From: Cellulomonas denverensis
GTDB lineage: Bacteria; Actinomycetota; Actinomycetes; Actinomycetales; Cellulomonadaceae
Direction: 5' to 3'
Assembly: GCF_012396125.1 (NCBI RefSeq)
Contig: NZ_JAAXOX010000007.1
Location: 79,459 to 143,458, forward strand
Length of the DNA stretch: 64,000 nt
The notes beneath the pieces were generated by a model. The model worked only from the letters and a program-made list of their open reading frames with translations, did not search any database and was not told where the DNA came from. Of this stretch, positions 62,428 to 64,000 are shown piece by piece. The position numbers and the translations under genes were made by a program. Within the stretch, counting starts at the first letter, position 1. Each line of letters begins with the position of its first letter.

Positions 62428-64000
62428 ATGGGACCTGACCTGCGCGAACACGACCCGGACACCACGTCCGGCGTGGTCGGGTTGCCCGGGTCCGCGATGG
62501 TGGCCGCCGAGCCCGATCAAGCCGTATGGGACCTGCTACTCGCCCCACCCACCCCACCCCAGGACGCCCCGGAGCGTGGCGATGGTGTGACCGCGTGGGC
62601 GCGCAAACTCGCCACCGTGGCCCCCGGCCCGTCGCTGGCGACCCTGCTCGACACCGTCCCGGCGGACTCGTTGACCGACGACGAAGCGGTCGAGATGGTC
62701 GCCGCCGCCCGCCGCATGGCCGCCTGGGCGGACGCCAAGGCCGCCGCGTGGGCCGCGACCCTCGCTCACCGGGACTCGATGCGCCCGACCGGGTCACCCA
62801 GCACCCGGATGCAGGACGGGTGCCTGGCCGCCGACGAGCTCGCGATGCGGTTGGCCGAATCCAGACAGACCAGCGCGGCGCTGGTGGCCTCGGGGGTGGC
62901 GTTCGAAGGGATCCTGCACCCGGTGGGTGAGGCGCTGGCGGGCGGGCAGGTCGATGCCCGCCGGGCCCGGGTCCTGGTCGACCGGCTGCACGGCATGGAC
63001 GCCGAAGTCATGATCGAAGTCCAAGAACGCGTGCTGCCCGAGGCCGGGCGGCGCACGGTGACCCAACTACGCCGGGACGTGGACCGGGTGTTGGTCGAGG
63101 TCGGTGGGGCCTACGCGGCCGACGAACACCGCCGTGCCCGCCGCACCCGCCGCGTCACTCACCCGATGCTGCTCGCCGACGGGATGGCCGGGATGTGGTG
63201 GGTGCTACCCGCCGTGGACGCCGCGCGGGTCGATGGGCTGCTGGACACCGCGGCCCGCACCGCCCGCACCGCAGGCGACCCCCGCACCCTGGACCAACTA
63301 CGCGCCGACGGGCTGCGTGACCTGGTCCTGGGACCACCACCCTGGACCGCCGACCTCGACAACCCGGTCGGCCGGGCGACCCGGCCCGGACCCGACAGCG
63401 CGCACACGGTCGAGAGCAGGAACCCGGCCACGGGTACGAGCAGCACGCGTGCGAGCTCCGCGGACTATTGCCCCACCCGAAGCGACGCCTTCGGCATGAC
63501 CGGCACCCACGGCACCGACAACCCGCCAGGTTGCGCGCATGCCCTGGTCGGCACCCGCGACACCGGCGACCCCCACACCACGGACGCCGACGTGGCCGCG
63601 GGCCCCGGCGGGCGCGTGGTGAGCGGCACCGAGGACGCCAGCGCGCCCGGGAGCGGTACTGGTGCGGTGGTGGCCATGGGCACGGGTTCCGATGCGGGCA
63701 CCGGCACCCAGGACGCGGGTGGGCCCACCCACCGACCGGCCAGCACGGGTACCTGTACCCGCCCGCACGGTGCGACCACCGTGCACGTCACCGTCGCGTT
63801 GACCACCCTGCTCGGGCTGGACGAACGCCCCGGCGACCTGCACGGCATCGGACCAGTGGACGCCGACCAAGCCCGCCAGGCCGCGTTCGCTGCCGGGGCG
63901 ACCTGGCGGCGGCTGGTCACCGACCCCCAGACCGGGGCCGTCCTGGACGTCGGGCGGCGCCGCTACCGGCCACCAGACCCCCTGGCCGCCCACGTGCGAG
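62428..64000 (+). CDS. DUF222 (13E12-repeat) protein, 3' end cut before the expected HNH nuclease domain
   Basis: At least 524 residues, with the frame open to the window end. The DUF222 domain spans about 45-310 (AVEMVAAARRMAAWADAKAA, ALAGGQVDARRARVLVDRL, MWWVLPAVDAARVDGLLDT). Then come a low-complexity Thr/Gly/Asp-rich insert of about 120 residues, and a return to family sequence (TVHVTVALTTLLGLDE, LVTDPQTGAVLDVGRRRYRP). LAAHVR at the window edge is where such proteins usually enter an HNH nuclease motif. The family is multi-copy in actinobacteria and its biological role is unclear. TAGTGT six bases before the ATG implies a leaderless message. Confidence 0.87.
   Translation, partial: MGPDLREHDPDTTSGVVGLPGSAMVAAEPDQAVWDLLLAPPTPPQDAPERGDGVTAWARKLATVAPGPSLATLLDTVPADSLTDDEAVEMVAAARRMAAWADAKAAAWAATLAHRDSMRPTGSPSTRMQDGCLAADELAMRLAESRQTSAALVASGVAFEGILHPVGEALAGGQVDARRARVLVDRLHGMDAEVMIEVQERVLPEAGRRTVTQLRRDVDRVLVEVGGAYAADEHRRARRTRRVTHPMLLADGMAGMWWVLPAVDAARVDGLLDTAARTARTAGDPRTLDQLRADGLRDLVLGPPPWTADLDNPVGRATRPGPDSAHTVESRNPATGTSSTRASSADYCPTRSDAFGMTGTHGTDNPPGCAHALVGTRDTGDPHTTDADVAAGPGGRVVSGTEDASAPGSGTGAVVAMGTGSDAGTGTQDAGGPTHRPASTGTCTRPHGATTVHVTVALTTLLGLDERPGDLHGIGPVDADQARQAAFAAGATWRRLVTDPQTGAVLDVGRRRYRPPDPLAAHVR

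Overview
The window is 64 kb of very G+C-rich DNA from an actinobacterium. Evidence for this includes a WhiB-family regulator, a BldM-type regulator, a stand-alone GuaB3, a PadR/HAAS pair, DUF222/HNH and AbiEi-DUF559 proteins, many GTG starts and many leaderless promoters. The GroES sequence, the SipW-type secretion cassette and the phosphoketolase-Pta-AckA block suggest Micrococcales, perhaps near Cellulomonadaceae. That placement is inference. No tRNA, rRNA, CRISPR array or transposase was seen.

Positions 1-28000 are mostly conserved core: glmS (cut by the window edge), acpS, rsgA, nnr, alr, tsaE-tsaB-rimI-tsaD, a PadR/HAAS pair, a YbdK-type ligase, a THUMP-like methyltransferase, groES with two CIRCE operators, whiB (WhiB3/WhiD type), a MerR-type regulator, a bldM-like regulator, guaB, an XRE-MurA fusion, an exonuclease, guaB3, ptsI and an aldehyde dehydrogenase. 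As recalled, the order resembles the glmS-alr-tsaD-groES-whiB3-guaB2-guaB3 region of mycobacteria and the whiD-bldM-guaB region of Streptomyces, but groEL and sigD are absent here. An AbiEi-DUF559 nuclease gene (1899-2828) sits between two near-identical long palindromes.

Positions 28000-45800 hold a TPR-GGDEF diguanylate cyclase, the acetyl-phosphate block ackA-pta-xfp, a SURF1 protein, a five-gene translationally coupled SipW signal-peptidase cassette, a heterodimeric ABC exporter with complementary degenerate ATP sites, a DUF3817 protein and guaA.

Positions 45800-62000 are the most interesting part. A TetR regulator, a YdiB-type quinate/shikimate dehydrogenase, a type I dehydroquinase (AroD), an Fe-S/FMN/FAD enoate reductase, a complete EtfA-EtfB-FixX-FixC set, an acyl-CoA ligase, a CaiB-type CoA-transferase, two acyl-CoA dehydrogenases, a YdiN-type MFS carrier and a ShiA-type shikimate carrier form one locus. 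It resembles the poorly understood ydiN-ydiB-aroD-ydiFOQRST-fadK locus of E. coli, with a shikimate transporter added. I infer uptake of quinate/shikimate, interconversion by YdiB and AroD, activation to a CoA thioester, and dehydration/reduction of the ring acid driven by FixABCX. GTAC-ended palindromes at the aroE/tetR and acyl-CoA-dehydrogenase/ydiN promoters, with a weaker site before the enoate reductase, are candidate operators for the local TetR protein. The window ends with a 28-bp tandem repeat and a DUF222 protein cut before its HNH domain.
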